A stretch of DNA of 36,378 bases from IMG/VR virus record IMGVR_UViG_3300027861_001745, positions 1-36,378 of that record, one strand, 5' to 3'. The notes under the pieces are model-generated. The model was not told the origin of the DNA, ran no database searches, and saw only the letters and a list, made by a program, of their open reading frames with translations. Each line of letters starts with the position of its first letter. The stretch's first letter is position 1. Made by a program: the position numbers and the translations under genes. Shown piece after piece: positions 23,757-31,243 of this stretch. The stretch is from a virus.

Positions 23757-24355
23757 GTGAACACTCCAAATCCAGTCTCTTTATATGTATGCCAACTTGG
23801 AAGTTCTAACTTAGGATACTCAATCTCTCTCCACGCTTTACGCATCCCTTCGTTAAGATTGATGTCATCTAAGAAGACTAAACATCCTGGTTTGAAGAAC
23901 TCATCATATAGCTCTAATTCGGCATGGACTTGCTCATACGTGTGATCTGTGTCAAAGAACCAAATGTCCGTTTTTGATAGGTCTAAGTCGCCCCAAACGC
24001 TTAAATCAAGATCGTTTCCTGTAATCAATTTAAGATTATGAAAATCATCTTTAATAAACCTAAACTCTCCCTCTGGTTCTGGGATAGAACAGGCTACTAA
24101 GAGAGAATCTTCAGGCATGTGAGACAACATCATTAAAGCCGACGTGCCCGCAGCACTTCCTAGCTCTATTACCTGCTTGGGCTCAGTCTCAGCAACCACT
24201 AAGGGAAGGTACTTGTAGTAATTAGCATGACCCTGGACTATATCACCCCAACTTCCAGCCTCAACATGCTGTATATATGGCATCACTTGTGCCATGTCTA
24301 TTTTCTTGCCTTCTACTTTTTCTTTGATTTCTTGTAGTCTTTTGAGGCTTGCCAT
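23750..24355 (-). CDS. Methyltransferase (Methyltransf_24-like), 201 aa
   Basis: Motif I QVIELGSAAGTS (61-72) and WFFDTDHTYEQV (132-143), with FLDDINLNEGMRKAWREIEY after. The N-terminal 55 residues resemble a helical cap. AAGGAG lies 9 nt before the start. The start overlaps the end of the 71-aa zinc-ribbon gene by 43 bases in another frame. Third copy of this family in a row; perhaps each methylates a different position of one glycan. Confidence 0.8.
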   Translation of the reverse strand: MASLKRLQEIKEKVEGKKIDMAQVMPYIQHVEAGSWGDIVQGHANYYKYLPLVVAETEPKQVIELGSAAGTSALMMLSHMPEDSLLVACSIPEPEGEFRFIKDDFHNLKLITGNDLDLSVWGDLDLSKTDIWFFDTDHTYEQVHAELELYDEFFKPGCLVFLDDINLNEGMRKAWREIEYPKLELPSWHTYKETGFGVFTC

Positions 24356-24528
24356 ATCCCCATCTCCTTTAGGTCGGGCTTATCACCCATGCTGGTAGAT
24401 TTACTTTTATATGCACTCCAATTAGCCTGACACATTTTCTTATAGCAAGTTGTGGGTACGTTTCTAATGTCTGTATAAAGAATCTCCTCTTTGCAAACTG
24501 GACAGTTCTTCTTTTGTTGGACTATCAT
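24313..24528 (-). CDS. Zinc-ribbon small protein, 71 aa
   Basis: Has KNCPVCKEE (C9, C12) and TTCYKKMCQAN (C28, C33), two Cys pairs typical of a zinc ribbon, and a Lys-rich tail. GGAGGG lies 4 nt before the ATG. The overlap with the next gene is 43 bases, long for this operon. Function unknown; a nucleic-acid or protein-binding accessory is usual. Confidence 0.65.
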   Translation of the reverse strand: MIVQQKKNCPVCKEEILYTDIRNVPTTCYKKMCQANWSAYKSKSTSMGDKPDLKEMGIWQASKDYKKSKKK

Positions 24529-25319
24529 TTTGCCCTCCTATATTTAACGTGTAGTAATTGATCTTCGCCCTCAAGCAGTTCTTTAATCTCCATGCCCTGA
24601 TCTTCTATCATCTTCCTTAATGTGGTAGGAGTAAAGACAACTAGGTGTCCTCTGCGATCAGTTGGACCTCTCCAATCCCAATTAGGTAAATTGCCCTCAC
24701 CATTTCCATAAGGACCATTTGGAGTTGAGACATATACCCACTTGTTAGCTAGGTCTGCTAAATGCTTTAGATAAGCAGCAGGATCTATGACGTGTTCTAG
24801 TACCTCCATTGAGGAGACACAATCTACTATTTCCTTATCAAACTTAGTTACATCTCCCTGGTAGAAAGTGGTATTCTTTAATCCCAGATTTTTAGCCCTT
24901 CTCCTGGCGTGTTCTACAGCTTTCTTAGTCAAATCTACACCCACTCCTCTGATTCCTCTTGAAGCAGCAGTCGTTACCATAGATCCAACATAACAACCCA
25001 TATCAAGGTAAGACTTAGCTTTGTCTTTCTTGAGGTTATCAAGCACCCAAGCATATCTCCAGTATCTCTCCTCTGCGTGTTCTGCATAGTGGGGTGGTTC
25101 TATTATCTCAAAATCATCCTTGTCCATATTCTCGTTGTGAGTAAAGTCTAACTCTTTAGGATCAAAGTAGTGGATAATCATCTTCTTGGTCTTCTCAAGC
25201 TCTGGTAGCTCTATTCCATGCTCCTCTTTAAACCTTAGAAGCATATTGTAAGCCTTGAGTGGTTCATCTTTAATGATGAGTTCTTTTCTTATGATTAGGA
25301 TTGCATCTTCTAATTTCAT
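24525..25319 (-). CDS. SAM-dependent methyltransferase, 264 aa
   Basis: About 95 N-terminal residues (helical) precede motif I LDMGCYVGSM (105-114), then GVDLTKKAVEHARRRAKNLG, DCVSSMEVLEHVIDPAAYLK, and VSTPNGPYGNGEGNL. The EVLEH motif is typical of UbiE/Methyltransf_11-23 enzymes. Sequence ends with LLHVKYRR. It overlaps the glycosyltransferase fragment gene by ATGA. Likely methylates a small molecule; substrate unknown. Confidence 0.85.
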   Translation of the reverse strand: MKLEDAILIIRKELIIKDEPLKAYNMLLRFKEEHGIELPELEKTKKMIIHYFDPKELDFTHNENMDKDDFEIIEPPHYAEHAEERYWRYAWVLDNLKKDKAKSYLDMGCYVGSMVTTAASRGIRGVGVDLTKKAVEHARRRAKNLGLKNTTFYQGDVTKFDKEIVDCVSSMEVLEHVIDPAAYLKHLADLANKWVYVSTPNGPYGNGEGNLPNWDWRGPTDRRGHLVVFTPTTLRKMIEDQGMEIKELLEGEDQLLHVKYRRAK

Positions 25320-26026
25320 ATCGTCTCCTCCATTCCATGCTTCTGTTGCAACTGAACTGGTAAGTACCGAGCCATCTTAGGATCTTTATCTAGTACGATT
25401 CTCATAGCTCCATCAAGCTCGTCATACCTAAACTCCCTACTCCAGTCTATAGCCACATTCTTCCAGTTAAACTTGTTCCTAGCCCATGCCATCATCGGGT
25501 TACGCATCTCGTCTTGTCTCTCGTCAGTGAGTCCTGCAATTAGAGCCTCAGTGTACTTCTTTTGTGTTTCTGGCTCATAGATATCACCCTCAACTGTAAT
25601 GCCCCACTTTACTGTGGTGTTTAGGGCTGCGTAGTTCACAACAACGGGCATAGCACCCCACGCTTGAGCCTTCATAGCGGATATACAGCTAATCTCACCA
25701 AAATGAGTAGGATAAGCCCAGACTCCACACTTCTCAATCCACTTCTTCATCTCTGGTTGTGAGACTCTTCCGTGATGGGTGATTCCTGGTTGATCCATCA
25801 ACTTATCCATTCTATCCTTCCAAGCCATAGAAGCTGGATTGTTATGATAAAACTTAACAAAGAGTTGCCATCCATAGAAGATGTGTAGCTCTGCATCTGG
25901 TACAGCCTTGCGTACATCACCCCATACCTTGAGTAGATGCTCTAAGCCACGATCGTAGGAAGATTGGTAAATACACCAATGCTTATGTCTTACAGTTTTT
26001 GAGATGTTTGAGGTCTCCTTTATCAT
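25316..26026 (-). CDS. Glycosyltransferase family-4 C-terminal half (split gene, 3' piece)
   Basis: Begins in the middle of a GT-B enzyme: YQSSYDRGLEHLLKVWGDVR (20-39) and PDAELHIFYGW, then HHGRVSQPEMKKWIEKC, WAYPTHFGEISCISAMKAQA (with Glu 111) and WGAMPVVVNY, the donor-sugar half of family-4 transferases. The matching N-terminal half ends the 614-aa protein at 26512. An HNH gene sits between them. The start ATG (26026, AAAGG 4 nt upstream) lies inside the HNH gene. Both halves lie in one operon, so they may reassemble as two chains. The first ten residues may be new, gained from the insertion. Confidence 0.8.
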   Translation of the reverse strand: MIKETSNISKTVRHKHWCIYQSSYDRGLEHLLKVWGDVRKAVPDAELHIFYGWQLFVKFYHNNPASMAWKDRMDKLMDQPGITHHGRVSQPEMKKWIEKCGVWAYPTHFGEISCISAMKAQAWGAMPVVVNYAALNTTVKWGITVEGDIYEPETQKKYTEALIAGLTDERQDEMRNPMMAWARNKFNWKNVAIDWSREFRYDELDGAMRIVLDKDPKMARYLPVQLQQKHGMEETI

Positions 26027-26465
26027 AATGACCTTTCATATGTTGTGATGAATCTTGGCATAGGACAAGATTTGAAATCACATTCTGTTGCTTGTTTCCA
26101 TTTTTGTGGTGTACTACTTCCGTTAAAGATAAATATCTTCCCAACGCCTTTTCCATTACTAGACGATGTTCTCTTACATATCCGTGATAATCGCAATGAG
26201 GATGTTTTTTGTTCCATATTAGTATATACCCATCTTTGTCTATTCTTTTACCACCATTCCATCTTGGATTTTTACTCCCTGAAACATCTCTATTGGGACG
26301 TTTAATGAAAGGCATTTTCTTTCCCTTCCAGTATCCCTCAACATTATTCTCTTGCCAAAGTCCTTTGCACTTAAGTGAACAGAATGGTTTTGGAGTTCTT
26401 TTAATCCTACTTGGTGGTAAAGAAAGTTTTTTGTCGCACTCACGACACTTGATGATAATTGGCAT
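25983..26465 (-). CDS. HNH homing-type endonuclease, 160 aa
   Basis: N-terminal zinc knuckle: KCREC (7-10) and FCSLKC (29-33). Then SKNPRWNGGKRIDKDGYILI, a familiar linker of HNH homing enzymes, and the catalytic HNH motif, EHRLVMEKALGRYLSLTEVV, HHKNGNKQQN (119-128), SNLVLC, H142 and H146. The enzyme cuts DNA to drive its own copying. It has no clear ribosome site. It lies in the middle of a glycosyltransferase gene, with no room around it for a group I intron core, so it is a bare insertion. Confidence 0.85.
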   Translation of the reverse strand: MPIIIKCRECDKKLSLPPSRIKRTPKPFCSLKCKGLWQENNVEGYWKGKKMPFIKRPNRDVSGSKNPRWNGGKRIDKDGYILIWNKKHPHCDYHGYVREHRLVMEKALGRYLSLTEVVHHKNGNKQQNVISNLVLCQDSSQHMKGHYDKGDLKHLKNCKT

Positions 26466-26511
26466 AACATAATTATACCACGTCTTATGATTTTATCTCT
26501 ATGTTCTTTTG

Positions 26512-28356
26512 TCATAAGGAAATTCCATTTCCAGAGAGCATAATTTTATTATCGGGTACATCTGGCATATTACTTCTATGCCATGGAGAAAGAACTATTA
26601 TTTTAGTAATTTTTGACAATCGTTCGGGAGTATAGTCTAGTTGGTTAATTATATCGTGACACCAGATATAGGTCTTCTTAGCCTTGAAGTTCTGATCTAC
26701 TAAGTCTGGTCGTCTCCAACTAACCATAATATTAAACTCATCCCTAGTATTAAACTTAAAGTAAGGAAGATACCTAACCCCGTCGTGATCGCCCTCGTCA
26801 CTCGCTGGATCTGCATAGACTGTTACTTTCCACCCCTGCTTCTTGAGCTCTTGGGATAAATACATTACTGCTTCTTCTGATCCGCCTATGAATGAATCTC
26901 CTGGGTTATCTAATATCCTAGGAGACCAGTTAGTGAAAGCAGGACCGCAATAGATAGCTATCTCATCACTACCCCACTTATGAGGAGGATTAATCTGCTT
27001 CTCTAGGTCTACTACAAATGGATTCCCCCTAATGATCTCTGGAGCTGACATCATTAATGGTTTTAACTTATCAAGCTCTTTAGTTTGTTTGAGGTAGGTG
27101 GCTAGTTGTACAAAGACCTTAGTAACATCTCTCTGCTCTCTAAGTTGAGATACAAGTCTATACCTCTCGTTGAAGATCTCTTTGTCTTGGTGTAGCTCTT
27201 TTAGTTTAACCGCAGCAGCAAATGCCTCATCTAACTGAGAGGTTTGTAGTGATGCGTGGTAAACAACCTCAAGTGATCTACCCATTAGGTCTCTAGGAGT
27301 GGTGACTAGGGTGGTGTTTGGTTGTTCCATCTTAGAGAGACGATTAATCCACCATAGAGCCCTACTCCATTCCTTCTTAGCCAAATAACAAAGTGCTAAG
27401 TTAACATAGATAGAGGGGAATCTCTCATCCTCTATCATAGCGTTGTGAGCACACTTAATAGCGTTGTTGATCTCACCCATCTCACGATAAATCTCTACTA
27501 AGTACTCCCAACACTGTGATCTCTCTTCAGCCCACCCAGAGGGGTGTGGACCATTTAAATAAGTCTCAAATAGCTTCTTAGCTGAAGTGACATAAACCTT
27601 CTCCTTTGTGTACATCCATAGGTCATACTGAGCTTTAGCTAGGTAGTAGACTGGTCTGGGGTCTTTACCCTCTTCCCGTGCTACTGAGTACTCTAAAGCC
27701 TTAATGTTTCTAGGAACCGCACTCTGCATCCTCTCTTGTGAGGAGAGGTGTAGTACATCACACCTCTTATCATCTAGTTTGCGGGTTGGCTTCTGTTCTA
27801 TGAGAGTCTCATGTATGGGTGCTACCCACTTATAGATACCAGTGTTCCTGATAATGCGTTCTCTTAAGTGTTCAATGAGGATATTCTTAATCTTACCATC
27901 CACAATCTCTGCCTGGTAGATGTAGTTAAGGAATACCGAGTCTAGTTGTTTCTCCTCTGCGTCTCTAACAATCTCTCTTAGCTGATCTCCTCTAAAGACA
28001 TCATCTGCATCTAACCAGATCATCCACTTGTAAGACTCAGGCACCATCTTCATAGAGTAGTTGCGTGCCTCGTCAAACAAGAAGATCTTATCTCCCTCCT
28101 TAATGTTGGGAGTAAGACCAGAGTCTTTAATAAACTTTACTTCCTTCTCGGTAATGGTGTGGAAGAAGCTGTTGGGCTTATACTTTACAACCGCCCCCAC
28201 ATCCTCAAGAGCTTTCTTGAGTTTTTTACCCTTCATCTTAGAGGTAATTAAAACAAAAGACTTATCAACCTGTCCTTCTACTGACTTAAGACACCTTAAT
28301 ACGTCTTCTGGCTTCTCCTGCCCAGCCACAATCATGTGTAGTGCAATTTTACTCAT
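26512..28356 (-). CDS. GT2-TPR-GT4(N) multidomain glycosyltransferase, 5' piece of split gene, 614 aa
   Basis: Residues 1-200 form a family-2 transferase with DADD at 116-119 (WLDADDV). Residues about 210-450 are TPR-like helical repeats (FPSIYVNLALCYLAKKEWSR). Residues 463-614 are the N-terminal half of a GT-B family-4 domain (IAIYCGPAF, FIGGSEEAVMYLSQELKKQG at 490, WCHDIINQL, IIVLSPWHRSNMPDVPDNKI), ending abruptly at NGISL where homologues continue. The C-terminal half is at 25316-26026. The start overlaps the preceding stop (GCATGA) behind GGAGAAGG. Intact, it would be about 850-900 aa. Confidence 0.85.
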   Translation of the reverse strand: MSKIALHMIVAGQEKPEDVLRCLKSVEGQVDKSFVLITSKMKGKKLKKALEDVGAVVKYKPNSFFHTITEKEVKFIKDSGLTPNIKEGDKIFLFDEARNYSMKMVPESYKWMIWLDADDVFRGDQLREIVRDAEEKQLDSVFLNYIYQAEIVDGKIKNILIEHLRERIIRNTGIYKWVAPIHETLIEQKPTRKLDDKRCDVLHLSSQERMQSAVPRNIKALEYSVAREEGKDPRPVYYLAKAQYDLWMYTKEKVYVTSAKKLFETYLNGPHPSGWAEERSQCWEYLVEIYREMGEINNAIKCAHNAMIEDERFPSIYVNLALCYLAKKEWSRALWWINRLSKMEQPNTTLVTTPRDLMGRSLEVVYHASLQTSQLDEAFAAAVKLKELHQDKEIFNERYRLVSQLREQRDVTKVFVQLATYLKQTKELDKLKPLMMSAPEIIRGNPFVVDLEKQINPPHKWGSDEIAIYCGPAFTNWSPRILDNPGDSFIGGSEEAVMYLSQELKKQGWKVTVYADPASDEGDHDGVRYLPYFKFNTRDEFNIMVSWRRPDLVDQNFKAKKTYIWCHDIINQLDYTPERLSKITKIIVLSPWHRSNMPDVPDNKIMLSGNGISL

Positions 28357-28772
28357 GCCTTCTCCTCTATCCTCATTTTAGGAAATACTTTAGCCCACTT
28401 CGTATAGAAAGCCTTATCCATCTGGAGATCAGGATAGAGTCTGCGGATCATGTAAATTACTTTAACGGGGATATCTAGTTTGTGACGTATCACTCCTCCA
28501 GTGCCTTCTTCTCTCTCATTGCCCTTGTCTATTGAAATCCCTTTAAAGCCATCAGTAATCTTAGCGTTAGCTTTAGTCTCATCTAGGGTAGTAATGAAGG
28601 AATCAAATCTCTTGGGGTTAGTTTCTTGCCATACTCTAACAATGATCTTGAATACCTCCCAGGGGTCTTTGTTGTTCTTCTGCTTAACTATATCAGTAGC
28701 AGCATCAACGACTGAGGCTGGAGCCCATTTCAGGTTGTCGGTATTCCACTTTACGGGATCTGGTTGTGTCAT
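28353..28772 (-). CDS. Unknown protein, 139 aa, first gene of the cargo operon
   Basis: A helical, charged protein starting MTQPDPVKWNTDNLKWAPAS, with RHKLDIPVKVIYMIRRLYPD near the end. I do not recognise a domain. The start has no Shine-Dalgarno site and lies 7 nt after a nested inverted repeat (28780-28832). It overlaps the glycosyltransferase start by ATGA, so both are made together. It might be a virion protein that travels with the capsid gene or the first member of the sugar operon. Confidence 0.65.
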   Translation of the reverse strand: MTQPDPVKWNTDNLKWAPASVVDAATDIVKQKNNKDPWEVFKIIVRVWQETNPKRFDSFITTLDETKANAKITDGFKGISIDKGNEREEGTGGVIRHKLDIPVKVIYMIRRLYPDLQMDKAFYTKWAKVFPKMRIEEKA

Positions 28773-28779
28773 TTATGTT

Positions 28780-28832
28780 GGGCGGTGTGGTACTTAGTGT
28801 ATTATACACTATTTCCACTCAAGCCTCCGCCC
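28780..28832 (-). promoter_or_regulatory. Nested inverted repeat between capsid and cargo operon
   Basis: Outer arms GGGCGG/CCGCCC (28827-28832 with 28780-28785), middle GTGG/CCAC (28815-28818 with 28787-28790), and an inner perfect 17-bp palindrome, TAGTGTATTATACACTA (28795-28811), which includes TATAAT on the minus strand. No -35 box lies at the right distance and no U-tract follows. It may be an operator, an RNA-processing hairpin or a translation control element for the 139-aa gene, whose ATG is 7 nt downstream. Confidence 0.55.
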
Positions 28833-28861
28833 CAGGCATCAGTTATTTTTGTTAACTATAT

Positions 28862-29806
28862 TTATCCACCAGTTGCATAGCCAACTCTGCGAGCAGAGGT
28901 TCGTTCTGCGAGATATTCTAAAGCGAATTCTCCGACGATTTGACCATTTCTGCGGTCACCATCCTTGGCTAGTTCTTCCCTTACAGGGTTACGTAGATAT
29001 GCGAGACGATACTTGTCTTCCTTGATCGCTATGATAGTAGGACCAGGTGTAGCAGCAGCACTTCGTACATCTTTGTGAGCCATGATTTTGTGAACACCAC
29101 CATCAGACTCATAGACTGAGACAGGGCGAGTTAATCGCTTGTCTTCAGCATAAGTGAATTTGGTGTTGCCTGCTGTGAATTGAGAGATCTTCTGTTTCAG
29201 TCCGAAAGGAACTAAAATTAAATCAAAAACATCTCCGCCTCCTACATCATCCCAGACATCTTTCACCATGTTGTTAAACTCGGTTTCAGAGAGTGAACTC
29301 CCTGAGTTACGAGCGGTGAAGTGTGAAGTGATTACACTATCAAGACCAGCCATTTGCCTAGCGACACCTGAGGAACCAGAAGCTAGCGTACCATTGACGA
29401 TAGCGTACTCCTGATTGTTCTTCCAGTTAACTAGAGCTTTGCTTGCCTGATAGTCGTAAGAGCTTCCCATTCCTGCTTGATCGGTAGCAATGTTGGTACC
29501 TGACACTCGGAAGGTTTGGGTAACAATGTTAGTCCAGTTTGCTCTTCGTGAGGGTTGTTCAAGATCAGAATAGGTCGCAGCAGCACCTTCAATAGATTCA
29601 GACACAGAGGTGGGACGACTAATGTAGTCCTCCTGCCATTGATGCAAGGGTTGCGTAGCAGTGGTTCTTGCAAGCATGGTTGAAAGGGGATTTTCATCAG
29701 GACTGACATCAGTAATGATATCAATCAAGTCTTCTCTCATGGACTCATCTACATCAGTAGATAGTCCGCCTGCTCTAGTGGTTTGTGTTAATAGACCATA
29801 AGCCAT
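28862..29806 (-). CDS. Major capsid protein, SU10/DUF5309 type, 314 aa
   Basis: Matches the SU10-like (DUF5309) HK97-fold capsid proteins: N-terminal REDLIDIITDVSPDENPLST, PLHQWQEDYISRPTSVSESI, then NIVTQTFRVSGTNIATDQAG, DVFDLILVPFGLKQKISQFT and a C-terminus rich in GEFALEYLAERTSARRVGYA. It has the customary length of about 310-330. Hundreds of copies would form the icosahedral shell. It lies directly after the scaffold gene, with an AAAGGAG site 9 nt before the ATG. Confidence 0.85.
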   Translation of the reverse strand: MAYGLLTQTTRAGGLSTDVDESMREDLIDIITDVSPDENPLSTMLARTTATQPLHQWQEDYISRPTSVSESIEGAAATYSDLEQPSRRANWTNIVTQTFRVSGTNIATDQAGMGSSYDYQASKALVNWKNNQEYAIVNGTLASGSSGVARQMAGLDSVITSHFTARNSGSSLSETEFNNMVKDVWDDVGGGDVFDLILVPFGLKQKISQFTAGNTKFTYAEDKRLTRPVSVYESDGGVHKIMAHKDVRSAAATPGPTIIAIKEDKYRLAYLRNPVREELAKDGDRRNGQIVGEFALEYLAERTSARRVGYATGG

Positions 29807-29833
29807 ATATTTTTACTCCTTTCCCGTATATGT

Positions 29834-30628
29834 TCAAGCTCCAACGGGAGGGATTTTAGATAATCGTTTCATTATTGCCTCAGATCCTTTTGTTCCACCT
29901 CTTCGGCTTGTAGCTCGTAGAGATGCTAAGTCTTCGGAGGGCAAGCGTCTATCTGACCTCCCTGTTGCCTCCAGAGCAGCCTGCTCCTTTGGTGATATGG
30001 ATTCTAAAGCCTTGCGAGCACCTTCCTTCTCAGCCTTTTTAGCTCTGCGTTCTGCTAAAGCTACGATGTCATCGGCTGCCTGCTTCATTGAGGGGTTGTT
30101 ACCCTCTGCAAATTCTGTAGCCATGTAGGAAATCAGTTGCTTTTGGAATCTGTCATCAAAGTCTCCCGATTTGGGATCAAGTTCAGGGTAAGTGGCGTAA
30201 GCCTCTGCTTCCTGCTTTTCTTCTTCTTTACGAGTAAGACCCGTAAGCTGATTTTCTAATGTGCCAATCTTCTGCTGAAGATTTACCTCTCGCTGTTGTA
30301 GTTTATGTACATCAACAGACTGTGTTTCAGAGTCATACCATTCTGGTGTGCCCTGAGTCTGTGGCTGTGTTTTAGGGGAGAAAGCTCTTTCAAGCCTTGT
30401 CCTTTTTGCCCGTTCCTCTGCCAGTTGAGTTTTTAACTTCTCAAACTGTTCAGTGGTACGCTCCTTAGAGTCCTTGGGTAATTCTAATTCGGTTTCTGCT
30501 ACTTTGGGTTCCCTTGCGGCTGCCTCGGTAGGTTCTACTGATTCAGAAGTTTTTTGTTCTGAGGTAGGCTTTGCCTCCTGCTGAGTTTCTGTCTCAGCTA
30601 CGTTTGTTGCCTGTGGTTGGTCTGTCAT
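29834..30628 (-). CDS. Scaffolding protein, 264 aa
   Basis: I place the start at 30628 (MTDQPQATNVAETETQQEAK), which has AAAAAGGAGG 5 nt upstream; an ATG 15 codons earlier has none. Residues 1-60 are disordered and Glu/Thr-rich, residues about 65-150 form a coiled coil (FEKLKTQLAEERAKRTRLER, LQQREVNLQQKIGTLENQLT), and the C-terminus is basic. This layout, and the place just before the capsid gene, are those of a scaffold that guides procapsid assembly and then leaves. Confidence 0.8.
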   Translation of the reverse strand: MTDQPQATNVAETETQQEAKPTSEQKTSESVEPTEAAAREPKVAETELELPKDSKERTTEQFEKLKTQLAEERAKRTRLERAFSPKTQPQTQGTPEWYDSETQSVDVHKLQQREVNLQQKIGTLENQLTGLTRKEEEKQEAEAYATYPELDPKSGDFDDRFQKQLISYMATEFAEGNNPSMKQAADDIVALAERRAKKAEKEGARKALESISPKEQAALEATGRSDRRLPSEDLASLRATSRRGGTKGSEAIMKRLSKIPPVGA

Positions 30629-30690
30629 ACCAGCCTCCTTTTTATTGCCTTTAACGATAGGCATATCGGACATCCAAGCTAATTGCCTGG

Positions 30691-30710
30691 GATAGAGGTT
30701 AGCCCCTATC
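30691..30710 (-). other. 8-bp hairpin between the 71-aa gene and the scaffold
   Basis: Minus-strand RNA GAUAGGGG (30703-30710) pairs with CCUCUAUC (30691-30698), with a 4-nt loop CUAA. It starts right after the stop of the 71-aa gene and has no U-tract. It may protect or set the 5' end of a processed scaffold-capsid mRNA. Confidence 0.5.
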
Positions 30711-30926
30711 TCAAATAACTAGCGAGCCATGTGCGTAGATGTGTCCCTTCCTCTCTTCCCATCCAGGGGATAGGGTATAGCCTACTCCACACTTACATTC
30801 AACCTGACTCCCCTTAGTGCGTACAAAGTGATGTTCACACTTTGGGGAATCGGTCATCTTCGTTCTGTTAATGTCCGCACTATCCCACATCTTATCATCG
30901 CTTGGTGGTAATGCGTCTAACTTCAT
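30711..30926 (-). CDS. Small zinc-binding-like protein, 71 aa
   Basis: Contains KCEHHFVRTKGSQVECKCGV, a Cys-His/Cys-Cys arrangement (C29, H31/H32, C43, C45), followed by GYTLSPGWEERKGHIYAHGS. This looks like a zinc-binding mini-domain. The start overlaps the stop of the 22-aa basic peptide (ATGA) and has no nearby ribosome site, so it depends on coupling. Short proteins of this type often precede the scaffold in podovirus-like phages. Role unknown. Confidence 0.65.
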   Translation of the reverse strand: MKLDALPPSDDKMWDSADINRTKMTDSPKCEHHFVRTKGSQVECKCGVGYTLSPGWEERKGHIYAHGSLVI

Positions 30927-30991
30927 TTTTTAACTTTTTTTTTCTTCCTCTTACCTCGTGCTGGTTTTCCACTCTTAGTATATATAGCCAT
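30923..30991 (-). CDS. Tiny very basic peptide, 22 aa
   Basis: Begins MAIYTKSGKPARGKRK and ends in a Lys-rich tail; 11 of 22 residues are Lys/Arg and none is acidic. The ATG overlaps the preceding stop (TAATG) and has GGGAGA 5 nt upstream; its TGA overlaps the ATG of the 71-aa gene. This coupling on both sides argues for translation. The sequence suggests DNA or RNA binding, or a role only in coupling. Related in character to the peptides at 2880 and 7714. Confidence 0.6.
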   Translation of the reverse strand: MAIYTKSGKPARGKRKKKKVKK

Positions 30992-31233
30992 TAGGATCTC
31001 CCTTCAATACCTTCTATGTCTGCAATCACTTGTGGTGCTGTAGCTTGTTGGGTGGTCTGTCCCCATTTAACAGTAGCGTTACTTGCTAGAGTTAGATTGT
31101 TGCCCACATCTGGCAAGACATGAGTTTGATTAGCTCCAAAGTTCCATACGTAACCTTCACTGTCCATTACAAATGGTGCTTCTGTCTGATCTTTCCCCTC
31201 TTGGGGTTCTTGTTTGATTCTTAGGTTTCCCAT
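30991..31233 (-). CDS. Unknown small virion-block protein, 80 aa
   Basis: Begins MGNLRIKQEPQEGKDQTEAP, disordered for about 25 residues, then a beta-like part (GYVWNFGANQTHVLPDVGNN, TLASNATVKWGQTT). No domain is recognised. An AAGGAG site lies 7 nt before the ATG. The gene is between the 100-aa and 22-aa genes in the capsid block and may be a small head or decoration protein. Confidence 0.6.
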   Translation of the reverse strand: MGNLRIKQEPQEGKDQTEAPFVMDSEGYVWNFGANQTHVLPDVGNNLTLASNATVKWGQTTQQATAPQVIADIEGIEGRS

Positions 31234-31243
31234 AATTATCTCC

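Noticed and set aside
25983-26512. Group I intron or intein in the glycosyltransferase
   Set aside because: The insert is almost entirely HNH coding sequence, leaving no space for a group I core, and in-frame stops exclude an intein.
26240-26515. Overlapping 91-codon frame starting MTKEHRDKIIRRG
   Set aside because: The first residues look HNH-like, but the rest lacks motifs and lies over the convincing HNH frame. It may be a short frameshifted leftover.
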